In this document: piece after piece, positions 33,768 to 41,659 of the stretch | Numbering within the stretch: position 1 is the first letter of the stretch | Layout: each line of letters opens with the position of its first letter | Origin: CAZHOV01 sp964534315 | GTDB lineage: Bacteria > Bacteroidota > Bacteroidia > Chitinophagales > Saprospiraceae | Length of the DNA stretch: 41,857 nucleotides | Reading direction: 5' to 3' | Assembly: GCA_964534315.1 (NCBI GenBank) | Contig: CAZHOV010000026.1 | Span: forward strand, 1-41,857 | Notes under the pieces: model-generated | Told to the model about the DNA's origin: nothing | Database searches by the model: none | What the model saw: the letters and a program-made list of their open reading frames with translations, nothing else | Position numbers and translations under genes: made by a program

Positions 33768-34615
33768 TTACAGATATTCAAGAATATAGTTTTTCAAAAA
33801 AATCTACCCAAACCTACAACCTGTCCTTGATTGTTAGCTTGGACAGGTTGTCTTATTTGATCAGCGACAACCAACAAAATATTCTCGTCCTGCGCTCAAC
33901 CCGGTTTGATCTTAAACCCGGAGAATTTTCTAAATTAAAAACGGTTCTTAAAGAAGATTTTTTAAATGACAACATCCTAAGTGCCAATTTTGCTTCTATC
34001 CGGATCGGCATTCAAAATAATTCCTTTACGCTAATCCCCTCAAAACTATTTACATCCGGAAAAGAGGCAACCTACTTAGACGCGATGATCAATCTGGATG
34101 AGCATAATGATCTGATCTTATCTACTTCCATTCCTGAATTTGAAGCGGTCCTGATAGCTGCTTTCAACCACGAACTGATCCACTTTTTGAATAATTACTT
34201 TTCCAATCCTAAACTGGTGCATAGCGTGACGCCCTGGCTTAAGGGGCTAGCCAAAATGGCAGAGCATCATCCGGGACAAAAAGTATTCGTCAATTCCTTT
34301 TCTCGGACAATGGTTATTTCGTTCTTTGAAGGGAAAGACCTGGTCTTCTGCAATGCGTTTGATTTTAGAACCTCCACAGACTTTCTCTATTTTATTATGC
34401 TGGTTTACGATCAGTTTAAATTAAAACCGGAATCGGTACCCCTTTTTATCTCTGGTCAAATTATTCAGGATTCTGAAATTTACCAACAGATCATCAAATA
34501 CATCCGTCACCCGCGCCTGGTCTCTTTTCCACTATTCTACCAAAAAGGAAAGCAACTGGAATCTGTTCCCGAACATTTTTATTTTGATCTATTTTCACTA
34601 AAATTATGCGAATAA
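33755..34615 (+). CDS. DUF3822 family protein
   Basis: A 286-residue protein resembling DUF3822, a Bacteroidota family with an actin-like/ASKHA-type shape predicted for parts, and no known function. Visible family text: LSLIVSLDRLSYLISD, ILVLRSTRFDL, and FINTTF-like central block here as KVFVNSFSRTMVISFFEGKD followed by LVFCNAFDFRTSTDFLYFIM. In many genomes this gene sits directly before rsmD, as here (10-nt overlap). It starts with TTG, overlapping the preceding gene by 13 nt; no ATG exists near the expected N terminus. Confidence 0.75.
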   Translation: MGKIITDIQEYSFSKKSTQTYNLSLIVSLDRLSYLISDNQQNILVLRSTRFDLKPGEFSKLKTVLKEDFLNDNILSANFASIRIGIQNNSFTLIPSKLFTSGKEATYLDAMINLDEHNDLILSTSIPEFEAVLIAAFNHELIHFLNNYFSNPKLVHSVTPWLKGLAKMAEHHPGQKVFVNSFSRTMVISFFEGKDLVFCNAFDFRTSTDFLYFIMLVYDQFKLKPESVPLFISGQIIQDSEIYQQIIKYIRHPRLVSFPLFYQKGKQLESVPEHFYFDLFSLKLCE

Positions 34616-35157
34616 TAGGAGGCGAATTTAAAGGCAGAAAATTCTATCCGCCGGCCAAAAACTGGCCGACCCGGCCTACGACCGATTTTGCTAAAGAGGG
34701 GCTGTTCAATATTCTCAATAATTACCTCGATTTCTCAGCACTCAAAGTGCTCGACCTCTTTGGCGGTACCGGTAATCACAGCTACGAGTTTATCTCCAGA
34801 GGATGCACCGATATTACCTATGTCGATAAATTCCCGGGCTGCATCGCATTTGTCAAAAAGACGGCTAAAGAACTAAATGTTCTAGACTATCTGGACATCT
34901 ATAAAATGGATGTGTTCCGGTTTATTTCCTCCTTCGATCTGCAATTCGACTATATTTTCGCAGGCCCTCCTTATGGCATGCCCCGGCTAGACACCTTACC
35001 CGATCTCATTTTTGAACACCAGCTGCTAAAAGAAGACGGATGGTTCGTTCTGGAACATAATCCTAACCACGGCTTTGAAAACCACCCCCGGTTTTGGCAA
35101 GCGCGGAATTACGGAACAACCATTTTTTCTTTTTTTCTAAATAATCCGGACAAATAA
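34606..35157 (+). CDS. rsmD: RsmD-type 16S rRNA (guanine-N2) methyltransferase
   Basis: Methylates G966 (E. coli numbering) of 16S rRNA using SAM. The 183 residues show RIIGGEFKGRKF, RPTTDFAKEGLFNIL, the SAM loop LDLFGGTGNHSYEFISRG, and the acidic strand end YVDKF. The catalytic block, normally (D/N)PP(Y/F), reads IFAGPPYGM with G120 in place of Asp/Asn. This may reduce or alter activity, or be a lineage variant. The ATG overlaps the DUF3822 stop by 10 nt. The C-terminal strand ends with FSFFLNN, as in homologues. Confidence 0.88.
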   Translation: MRIIGGEFKGRKFYPPAKNWPTRPTTDFAKEGLFNILNNYLDFSALKVLDLFGGTGNHSYEFISRGCTDITYVDKFPGCIAFVKKTAKELNVLDYLDIYKMDVFRFISSFDLQFDYIFAGPPYGMPRLDTLPDLIFEHQLLKEDGWFVLEHNPNHGFENHPRFWQARNYGTTIFSFFLNNPDK

Positions 35158-35214
35158 GGAACCTTTCCCCTGCTTGATCAGTTCCTAATGGTAATTAAAA
35201 TTTTCGAATCCGTT

Positions 35215-35649
35215 ATGTTTAAGTATCTCATTCATATCGTTTTAATTTGCTCGCCTTTACTCCTTTTCGGACAAACAGGTATTGAAGGTACCTGGAAGGG
35301 TACTATTACCCAATACGAGGGAGGATTTAGAACGGAGTATGGAATGGAACTAATGCTTAACCTGCAAGATGACGGTAAGCTGACCGGTAAGTCATATGTC
35401 TATGTAGACGATATCTACGCTATTATGGAAGTAGAAGGTAGTCTTTTCAATAAGGTCTTTATCAAGCTGGAAGATACCAAGATTGTCGATTCCAAGATCG
35501 TCGAACGCCTCCAATGGTGCATCAAAAACTATCAGTTAACCTTGAAAGAAGCAGGCAGCAGCCTCGAAGGGTTCTGGCAGGGTAGCACCAAAGATTCCCA
35601 ATGCATCCCCGGCAGGATCTTTCTCAGGCGTAAAACGCCTAAAGCCTGA
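35215..35649 (+). CDS. Secreted small beta-rich protein
   Basis: A 144-residue protein: signal peptide MFKYLIHIVLICSPLLLFG, cleaved before QTG, then a lipocalin-like or META-like beta structure with IEGTWKGTITQYEGG at the start and SSLEGFWQGSTKD near the end. It has two cysteines (W-C and Q-C). The family is not recognised, though similar 'GTWxG' proteins are common in Bacteroidota. The ATG at 35215 is preferred to one nine codons upstream because it begins the signal peptide. It is separate from rsmD by 57 bp and from argS by its own promoter. Confidence 0.65.
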   Translation: MFKYLIHIVLICSPLLLFGQTGIEGTWKGTITQYEGGFRTEYGMELMLNLQDDGKLTGKSYVYVDDIYAIMEVEGSLFNKVFIKLEDTKIVDSKIVERLQWCIKNYQLTLKEAGSSLEGFWQGSTKDSQCIPGRIFLRRKTPKA

Positions 35650-35725
35650 TCACAAGAAATTTTCTTTTTTTAAAATTTATTTCACTTTTTTAATTTAGAT
35701 TGAAAAAGGTGCATTTCATTATCCC

Positions 35726-35733
35726 TATATTTG
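35726..35733 (+). promoter_or_regulatory. -7 box of argS
   Basis: TATATTTG matches TAnnTTTG, 18 bp before the ATG at 35752. A TTG 23 bp upstream could act as the -33 element, though the gap is slightly long. An in-frame TTG at 35731 overlaps the box and is therefore unlikely to be the start codon. Confidence 0.45.
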
Positions 35734-35751
35734 CAGCTTAATTTTATCATT

Positions 35752-37599
35752 ATGTCCATTATTACCACTATACAACAAGCCGTTGCTTCCGGAGTAGAAC
35801 AATTATACGACCATAAAGTCCAATCAGATGCTATTCTGATCAACCAAACCAGAAAAGAATTTGCCGGAGACTTTACCGTAGTGGTTTTCCCGTTTACCAA
35901 GGTAGCCCGTAAGAAACCAGAGGTGATCGGACAGGAATTGGGTGAATTTCTTAGTACTGAAGTTGCTGAAATAGCCGATTTCAATATTATTAAGGGATTT
36001 CTCAACCTTTCCCTCAGTCACGAGTATTGGAAGTCATTTCTAACTCAGGCCCTGCAACATAACGATTTTGGCAACGGACCGGCCAAGAATCAAAAGGTAA
36101 TGGTGGAGTTTTCTTCACCCAACACCAATAAACCCCTTCATTTGGGGCATATCCGAAATATCCTGCTGGGATGGTCTTGCGCTCAGATCCTGGAGACGGC
36201 CGGGTATGAGGTCCTCAAAACCCAGATTGTCAACGACCGGGGGATTGCCATCTGCCGAAGTATGGTAGCGTGGCTGCGATTTGGAGACGGTAAAACTCCT
36301 GACACTGAAGGGATCAAAGGAGATCATTTCGTAGGCAAGTACTATGTTAAATTTTCTCAGGCTTTTGAAAAGGAATACGAAGCCTGGCAAGAAACCGCCG
36401 CCGCTCAAAACGTCTATGAGACAAATAAACAGAAAGATCAAACCAAAGCTGAGTTTTTCAAAGCGTATAAAAATCAATTTTTTAATGAGTATTCAGAGCT
36501 GGGAAAGGAAGCCAAGGAAATGTTGATCAAATGGGAAGCTGGCGATCCTGAAGTTCGCGCATTGTGGGAGAAAATGAACGGCTGGGTGTACTCAGGCTTC
36601 GAAGAAACCTACAACAAGCTGGGCGTACATTTTGATAAAAGTTATTACGAATCGGATACCTACCTGCTAGGGAAAGAGATGATCTCTAAAGGATTGGAAA
36701 AAGAGGTCTTCCGCCAGGACGGTAAGCGCATTTGGCTTGATCTGGAAGAGGTTAAACTAGGTAAGAAAACCGTCATCAAAAGCGATGGCACCTCGACTTA
36801 TACCTCTCAGGATATTGGTACGGCGCACCAGCGATATGTAGATTACGGCATCGACAAAATGGTTTATGTAGTTGGAGATGAGCAAAATAATCACTTTCAG
36901 GTGCTTTTTGAAATCTTGAAGCGACTGGAAGAACCCTATGCTGACGGCCTCCATCACTTGTCTTACGGAATGGTCGATTTGCCGACCGGCCGAATGAAGT
37001 CGCGTGAAGGCACGGTCGTCGATGCAGACGATCTGATCGCCGAGGTGATCGAGGAAGCCCGGGCCGGAACAGCTGAGCGAGGCGATATCGCGGCCTTCTC
37101 CAAAGAAGAACAAGAAGAGATCATTCGAAAGATCGGGTTGGCCGCCCTGAAGTTTTTTATCATAAAGGTTAATCCCCAAAAACGAATGGTCTTCGATCCG
37201 AAAGAATCGGTCGATTTACAAGGACAAACGGGCCCTTATATCCAGTATTCATACGTGCGAATCCACGGGGTCCTCAACCGGGCCGAAAAGGAAGGAATTG
37301 ATATGGATCAAACGGAGGGGTACACCAAATTAGAGTCGCAGGAAGTGGAGTTATTGCAACTGGCGCATCAATTCCCTTCCCTGATAGAGGAAGCGGCCGG
37401 GCACTACGATCCTTCTCTGATTGCCAATTACTGTTATACGTTGGCCAAGAGTTATCATAAGTTCTGGCACGATCTGTCTATCTTTAATGCCGGAACAGAT
37501 GAAGCCGTCGCTTTTCGATTGCAATTGAGTAAATTAGTAGGACATATTTTAAAGAAAGGATTACAGGTATTGGGTATTGAAGTGCCTCAGCGTATGTAA
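35752..37599 (+). CDS. argS: Arginyl-tRNA synthetase
   Basis: Class I aminoacyl-tRNA synthetase that charges tRNA-Arg; cytoplasmic. The 615 residues hold the Arg-tRNA N-terminal additional domain (about 1-90), the catalytic Rossmann core with the HIGH motif as HLGH (SPNTNKPLHLGHIRNILL), the second signature as GRMKSREGTVVDADD, and a C-terminal anticodon-binding (DALR) domain ending GIEVPQRM. ATG at 35752 follows the -7 box by 18 nt. glnS follows after 53 bp that contain a hairpin; the two are likely cotranscribed. Confidence 0.96.
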   Translation: MSIITTIQQAVASGVEQLYDHKVQSDAILINQTRKEFAGDFTVVVFPFTKVARKKPEVIGQELGEFLSTEVAEIADFNIIKGFLNLSLSHEYWKSFLTQALQHNDFGNGPAKNQKVMVEFSSPNTNKPLHLGHIRNILLGWSCAQILETAGYEVLKTQIVNDRGIAICRSMVAWLRFGDGKTPDTEGIKGDHFVGKYYVKFSQAFEKEYEAWQETAAAQNVYETNKQKDQTKAEFFKAYKNQFFNEYSELGKEAKEMLIKWEAGDPEVRALWEKMNGWVYSGFEETYNKLGVHFDKSYYESDTYLLGKEMISKGLEKEVFRQDGKRIWLDLEEVKLGKKTVIKSDGTSTYTSQDIGTAHQRYVDYGIDKMVYVVGDEQNNHFQVLFEILKRLEEPYADGLHHLSYGMVDLPTGRMKSREGTVVDADDLIAEVIEEARAGTAERGDIAAFSKEEQEEIIRKIGLAALKFFIIKVNPQKRMVFDPKESVDLQGQTGPYIQYSYVRIHGVLNRAEKEGIDMDQTEGYTKLESQEVELLQLAHQFPSLIEEAAGHYDPSLIANYCYTLAKSYHKFWHDLSIFNAGTDEAVAFRLQLSKLVGHILKKGLQVLGIEVPQRM

Positions 37600-37604
37600 T
37601 CTTT

Positions 37605-37636
37605 GAGGCCGGCTCATGGACTAATGGGCCAGCCTC
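37605..37636 (+). promoter_or_regulatory. Intergenic hairpin between argS and glnS
   Basis: Arms GAGGCCGGCTCAT (37605-37617) and ATGGGCCAGCCTC (37624-37636) pair over 13 bp with one mismatch and one G-U pair, around a 6-bp loop. It is followed by a run of seven A and then the glnS start at 37653, so it is not a T-run terminator. It could be a processing or stability signal, or could influence glnS translation. Confidence 0.5.
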
Positions 37637-37652
37637 CGTCAAAAAAAGTAAT

Positions 37653-39332
37653 ATGGAAAATAAAAAAGAAAAAAAGGAGCGCCTCAACTTTATTGAGCAG
37701 ATCATTGAAGATGATATAAAAAACGGAAAACACGGAGGGCGAATTCATACCCGGTTTCCGCCCGAGCCGAATGGATATTTGCATATCGGCCATTCCAAAG
37801 CCATATGCCTGAACTTTGGCATTGGGGAAAAGTATGGAGGAACCACTAATCTTCGCTTTGACGATACTAATCCCACTACCGAAGAAACCCGTTATGTTGA
37901 AGCGATAAAGGAAGATATCAAATGGTTGGGATTTGACTGGGGAGAAGAAGAACTCTATACTTCCGATTATTTTGATCAACTCTATGAATTTGCGATTAAA
38001 CTGATCAAAAAAGGAAAAGCTTATGTAGACGATTCTACGCCAGATGAAATAGCGGAGATGAAAGGTACGCCGGTAGAACCCGGCAAAAACAGTCCTTACA
38101 GAGACCGGCCCGTCGAAGAAAATCTCCAGCTCTTTGAAGGGATGAAAAACGGTGAGTTTGAAGAAGGCTCCAGGGTGTTGAGAGCAAAGATCGATATGAC
38201 TTCGCCAAATATGAACATGCGCGATCCGGTGCTTTACCGGATCAAGAAAGAGCACCATCACCGGACAGGAGATAAGTGGAATATTTACCCGATGTACGAC
38301 TTTGCGCACGGACAATCTGATTCGATCGAAAAGATCACGCACTCTTTATGTACGCTGGAATTTGAAAATCACAGACCGCTTTATGACTGGCTGATTGAGG
38401 AGTTGGAGATCTTCCCTTCCCGACAAATTGAATTTGCCCGTCTGAATCTTTCTTACACCATCATGAGCAAGCGCAAATTGCTTAGATTGGTACAAGAAGG
38501 AGTCGTCAATGACTGGGATGATCCCCGGATGCCAACGATCTCGGGCCTGCGAAGAAGAGGCTACACGCCGGCGTCTATCCGCAATTTTGCTGATCGGGTA
38601 GGGGTCGCTAAGAGAGAGAATGTGATTGATGTTTCCCTGCTGGAATTTTGCGTCAGAGAAGACCTAAACAAGACAGCCGATCGGGCTATGGTCGTCCTTG
38701 ATCCCGTAAAACTGGTCATTACCAATTATCCGGAAGAACAAGTAGAGGAGATGGAAGTGATCAACAATCCGGAAGATGAGCATAGCGGCACCCATATTAT
38801 GCCTTTTACAAGAGAGTTGTATATTGAACGGGCTGATTTTATGGAAGACCCTCCTAAGAAGTATTTCCGCTTGGGTCCCGGGCGAAATGTTCGGCTAAAA
38901 GGCGGGTACATTATCCACGGAGAAGGCTTTTTAAAGGACGAGGATGGCAAAATAACTGAAATTCATGCCACGTACTACCCCGAGAGCAGAAGCGGCTCAG
39001 ATACGTCCGGAATCAAAGCTAAGGGTACGTTGCACTGGGTGTCGGCTTTACATGCTTTTCCGGTAGAGGTCAGACAGTACGACCGGTTGTTTTTAGATGA
39101 AGCGCCTGGCAGCCATAAAGAAAAGGATTTTATGGAGTTCCTAAATCCGCATTCGCTGGATGTTATCGATCATGCCTTAGCAGAACCTCATTTGATTACC
39201 GCCAAACCTGGTGACCGATTCCAGTTTATGCGCAAAGGCTACTTTATCGTAGATCCGGATAGTACGGATAGCAAGCTGGTCTTCAACCGTACGGTGACCT
39301 TGAGGGATTCCTGGGCGAAAAAGAAAAAGTGA
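37653..39332 (+). CDS. glnS: Glutaminyl-tRNA synthetase
   Basis: Class I synthetase charging tRNA-Gln directly. Features across 559 residues: FPPEPNGYLHIGHSKAI with HIGH at 44-47, the GlxRS block TNLRFDDTNPTTEE, YPMYDFAHGQSDSIEKITHS, and the KMSKS-type loop IMSKR (271-274 region) after LNLSYT. The C-terminal anticodon-binding beta-barrels end RTVTLRDSWAKKKK. GlnRS rather than GluRS is indicated by the N-terminal text and the two-barrel C terminus. The gene is followed by a tandem repeat and a strong terminator. Confidence 0.95.
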   Translation: MENKKEKKERLNFIEQIIEDDIKNGKHGGRIHTRFPPEPNGYLHIGHSKAICLNFGIGEKYGGTTNLRFDDTNPTTEETRYVEAIKEDIKWLGFDWGEEELYTSDYFDQLYEFAIKLIKKGKAYVDDSTPDEIAEMKGTPVEPGKNSPYRDRPVEENLQLFEGMKNGEFEEGSRVLRAKIDMTSPNMNMRDPVLYRIKKEHHHRTGDKWNIYPMYDFAHGQSDSIEKITHSLCTLEFENHRPLYDWLIEELEIFPSRQIEFARLNLSYTIMSKRKLLRLVQEGVVNDWDDPRMPTISGLRRRGYTPASIRNFADRVGVAKRENVIDVSLLEFCVREDLNKTADRAMVVLDPVKLVITNYPEEQVEEMEVINNPEDEHSGTHIMPFTRELYIERADFMEDPPKKYFRLGPGRNVRLKGGYIIHGEGFLKDEDGKITEIHATYYPESRSGSDTSGIKAKGTLHWVSALHAFPVEVRQYDRLFLDEAPGSHKEKDFMEFLNPHSLDVIDHALAEPHLITAKPGDRFQFMRKGYFIVDPDSTDSKLVFNRTVTLRDSWAKKKK

Positions 39333-39340
39333 TGGAAATG

Positions 39341-39380
39341 AAAAGGAATGAAAAGGAATGAAAAGGAATGAAAAGGAATG
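39341..39380 (+). repeat. 10-bp tandem repeat AAAAGGAATG after glnS
   Basis: Four perfect copies of AAAAGGAATG, flanked by imperfect partial copies, start 8 bp after the glnS stop and end 10 bp before the terminator. It is the same unit as in the M23 3' region (1512-1543), in the same sense relative to the gene. Each unit happens to contain AAGGA followed at once by ATG. Confidence 0.9.
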
Positions 39381-39390
39381 AAATTTAATC

Positions 39391-39432
39391 AAAAAGCGGG
39401 TTTGGACGAAGGCGCCCAAACCCGCTTTTTTT
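39391..39432 (+). terminator. Rho-independent terminator of argS-glnS
   Basis: AAAAAGCGGGTTTGG (39391-39405) pairs perfectly with CCAAACCCGCTTTTT (39416-39430), around a 10-bp loop, and the T-run extends to 39432. A textbook intrinsic terminator; the flanking A and T runs allow it to act on both strands, also for the convergent broken lipoprotein gene. Confidence 0.9.
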
Positions 39433-39435
39433 CTG

Positions 39436-39487
39436 CTCACTGTTAACTGTTAACTGTTAACTATTAACTACTCACTGCTCACTGTTA
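39436..39487. repeat. Short tandem repeat of CTGTTAA
   Basis: CTGTTAA is repeated three times, followed by a CTATTAA variant and then ACTCACTGCTCACTGTTAA, directly behind the terminator. It overlaps the end of the shifted frame of the minus-strand lipoprotein gene. The period (7 bp) suits slippage. Confidence 0.75.
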
Positions 39488-39752
39488 AAACCACCAGGCC
39501 CTGATCTTGATCATTTTGGTCAATCCATTTGGCAAAGTCACTACCGCTTCATTATCGCAGCTGCCATCGCCGTAATCCAAGATCTACCTGATCTTCTACG
39601 TCATTCAACATATTCTGTGAGGTGGTAACATCCTGAGCGGTAGTTAAATCCACTTGTCCTCCGGAAGGAGTGGCTTCATCTTCTGAAGTACATCCAGTCC
39701 ATAACAAGGACATGCTGGCAAACGCCAACACCAATACAATTAGTTTTTTCAT
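39485..39752 (-). pseudogene. Small lipoprotein gene with a frameshift
   Basis: The frame begins MKKLIVLVLAFASMSLLWTG C with lipobox TGC and then an acidic Ser/Thr/Asp-rich stretch up to DVEDQVDLG near 39592. In this frame a stop follows after seven odd residues (LRRWQLR). One base over, the text continues sensibly as DYGDGSCDNEAVVTLPNGLT and ends IKIRAWWF-stop at 39485. This is a typical beta-rich end of small secreted Bacteroidota proteins with a Cys and a 'VTLPNG' strand. So an indel near 39590 has split the gene, unless it is a sequencing error. Function unknown. Confidence 0.72.
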
Positions 39753-40005
39753 CTTTGAATAGTTTTTTTAAAGAAAATGGTTAGAAGCTTGATTTTAAAT
39801 TAAAAAACCAAAACAATGATAATCAAATAGTTAATCAACTTGACTTCAATTGTTATTAAAGGTGTGCACACAATCTTTATACGATCTGATAAATAGACCT
39901 GCGGGGAACGAAAAGGTTTAATTCAAAAACCAAAAGAAAAATAATTTGGGTTAATTTTTACCTGTTGATTGATCATTTTCTATTAAATTGATAAAAATTG
40001 AATAC

Positions 40006-40654
40006 ATGAGACTCTTTCTATCAGTGATCTTCCTATTTTTTATACTTATACACAATATCCAGGCTCAAATAGGGGACAGTATTTCTATTTCAAAAGAAAT
40101 AGACAGTCTAGTTTCCCTTGAGCAAAAAATCTATGGAACAACTCATTCCTATTTTAGTGGCAATCTGGTTAATTTGATCAATGCGCACCCTATCTTCTAC
40201 TCGACAATTAGCTATTCCTGTGGAGAGACAAGATCATTCCTACAACGATGCAGTGGTTTACGGGGGAATCCAATATGATTATGACAGCTTGGCTATTGCT
40301 AATTCCATAAATATTCTATCTCCCGAAAAATTGGACTATGAAGCGATCAATTTTATGGCTCAAAATGAACGTTCGATAGGGGCGCTGGGTTGGCCCTATT
40401 TGGTTTGGACTCAAAAAGAAGGGACTGAAATCCATGAACTCCTCGTCCAGAACGATTACTTTTCTTCCCAACTGGGCGGTTATTCAGCAACGGAGGAGTC
40501 TTTCAAACAAATTGGCAGAAATACCAAATCCCCAAAAATCATTCATGTCGCTACTCATGGATTTTTCTTTCCGGATCCTAAATCTTCTCCAAAAAATAAG
40601 TTATTGAATGCCGCTGAACTAATGATTAGGGTACTTCCGCCTGTTAATCTTTAA
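40006..40654 (+). pseudogene. TPR-CHAT protein gene with internal deletion and truncated protease domain
   Basis: The start (MRLFLSVIFLFFILIHNIQA) is a signal peptide, followed by a single TPR-like unit, SLVSLEQKIYGTTHSYFSGN, of the kind that precedes CHAT domains. Near 40178 the frame shifts; the next frame gives LSSTRQLAIPVERQD, YGGIQYDYDSL, LGWPYLVWTQKEG and IIHVATHGFFFPDP, the middle of a CHAT caspase-like protease. The HVATHG histidine is present, but the segment with the catalytic cysteine, which should follow, is missing; the frame ends after LNAAELM-IRVLPPVNL. So the TPR array and the protease C terminus are lost. The two fragments overlap at 40181-40278. No function expected. Upstream, 39753-40005 is AT-rich with nothing recognised. 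Confidence 0.75.
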
Positions 40655-41574
40655 ATATCCAGCTTTGCTCTCAAATTGGCATCTTCCAGCTGGTTTTTAG
40701 TCCAATAATCGGTAAATAAAGATTTATTCCTTACTGCTTTTGTGGTCAGCATTTCGGCTCCGGGGCCAAAACCGCTGGGGTAGGTTTCTTCCCACGATTC
40801 AATTTCGTGTGGAAATTGGGTGGCAAATTTGATCGTAAGGGTTCGCTTGACCGTAGGGTAGGAGATCGTATACGTCGAATATTGTTCACCCTTCTCCAGC
40901 GATAATTCAGCCTTTACCGGCTCTACTTCCTGATGGCGTAGTCTGGAATAGAACAGTCCGGGAATCATCTCTACCTCGCCTTGAGGAAGCGTAGCAGGAT
41001 TGATGCGAAGGCGATTGAATAACTCATCTTCAAGAATGGCATCTCCAACTGGTTTTTCCTGATCACCTTCAGACCCAAAATAGGACAAGCTGGTCATCTG
41101 ATAACTATTCTTCCGGTAATTAAGCTGGGTAAAGACGTGCCCGCACCAGTCCTGCACGGATATATTTGACTTTAAAGTGTTTGGATAACCTTTGTAATCG
41201 ACAGGTGTGAAGGTAGATTGCATCAGGGAGTACTGATACATCCCTGTATTAAATTTACGAATATGGTTGAGTTTTAGCACATTGACTTTATCATTCGGAT
41301 TTTTACCCGGATAATCCAGCTTGACTTGTTTAGATTTTGAAAAATCCTCGGTGACAAAGATAAGTACGGCATACCCTGGATGCACCTGCCCATAACGGGC
41401 TTGTTCCAGTTTGTAACTAGTGATCTCGGCTTTTCCCTGGTACCAATAATCGGCAAAGGGATCGTCGGGCAAAGAAACGCTCTTCGCCTCTGAAGGAGCT
41501 TCCGGAGCCGGTTGATTTTGACAAGAAATTAGAGATAAGAATAGGAGGGGGATAAAAAAATATAAGGACTTCAT
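40651..41574 (-). CDS. Lipoprotein of unknown function
   Basis: A 307-residue lipoprotein: MKSLYFFIPLLFLSLISC with lipobox and C18, then a Pro/Ala/Glu-rich linker and a mostly beta C-terminal domain. Recognisable text is DYWYQGKAEITSYKLEQARYG and AVLIFVTEDFSKSKQVKLDY, a conserved Bacteroidota protein that has, I believe, sometimes been mislabelled as a septum formation inhibitor (Maf); it does not look like Maf. Real role unknown. The ATG at 41574 is chosen because it starts the lipoprotein signal; earlier in-frame starts only add a non-signal tail. Its stop overlaps that of the convergent CHAT remnant. Confidence 0.78.
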   Translation of the reverse strand: MKSLYFFIPLLFLSLISCQNQPAPEAPSEAKSVSLPDDPFADYWYQGKAEITSYKLEQARYGQVHPGYAVLIFVTEDFSKSKQVKLDYPGKNPNDKVNVLKLNHIRKFNTGMYQYSLMQSTFTPVDYKGYPNTLKSNISVQDWCGHVFTQLNYRKNSYQMTSLSYFGSEGDQEKPVGDAILEDELFNRLRINPATLPQGEVEMIPGLFYSRLRHQEVEPVKAELSLEKGEQYSTYTISYPTVKRTLTIKFATQFPHEIESWEETYPSGFGPGAEMLTTKAVRNKSLFTDYWTKNQLEDANLRAKLDI

Positions 41575-41659
41575 GATCTGTTTTTGTGATAAAGAAATAT
41601 GGTTCTTCACCATACTAATAAAGCACAACCAAAATAGTTTAAAGGATTTGAAACTCATC

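Noticed and set aside
39341..39380. CRISPR-like array
   Set aside because: The units are contiguous 10-bp direct repeats without spacers, and no cas gene is present.
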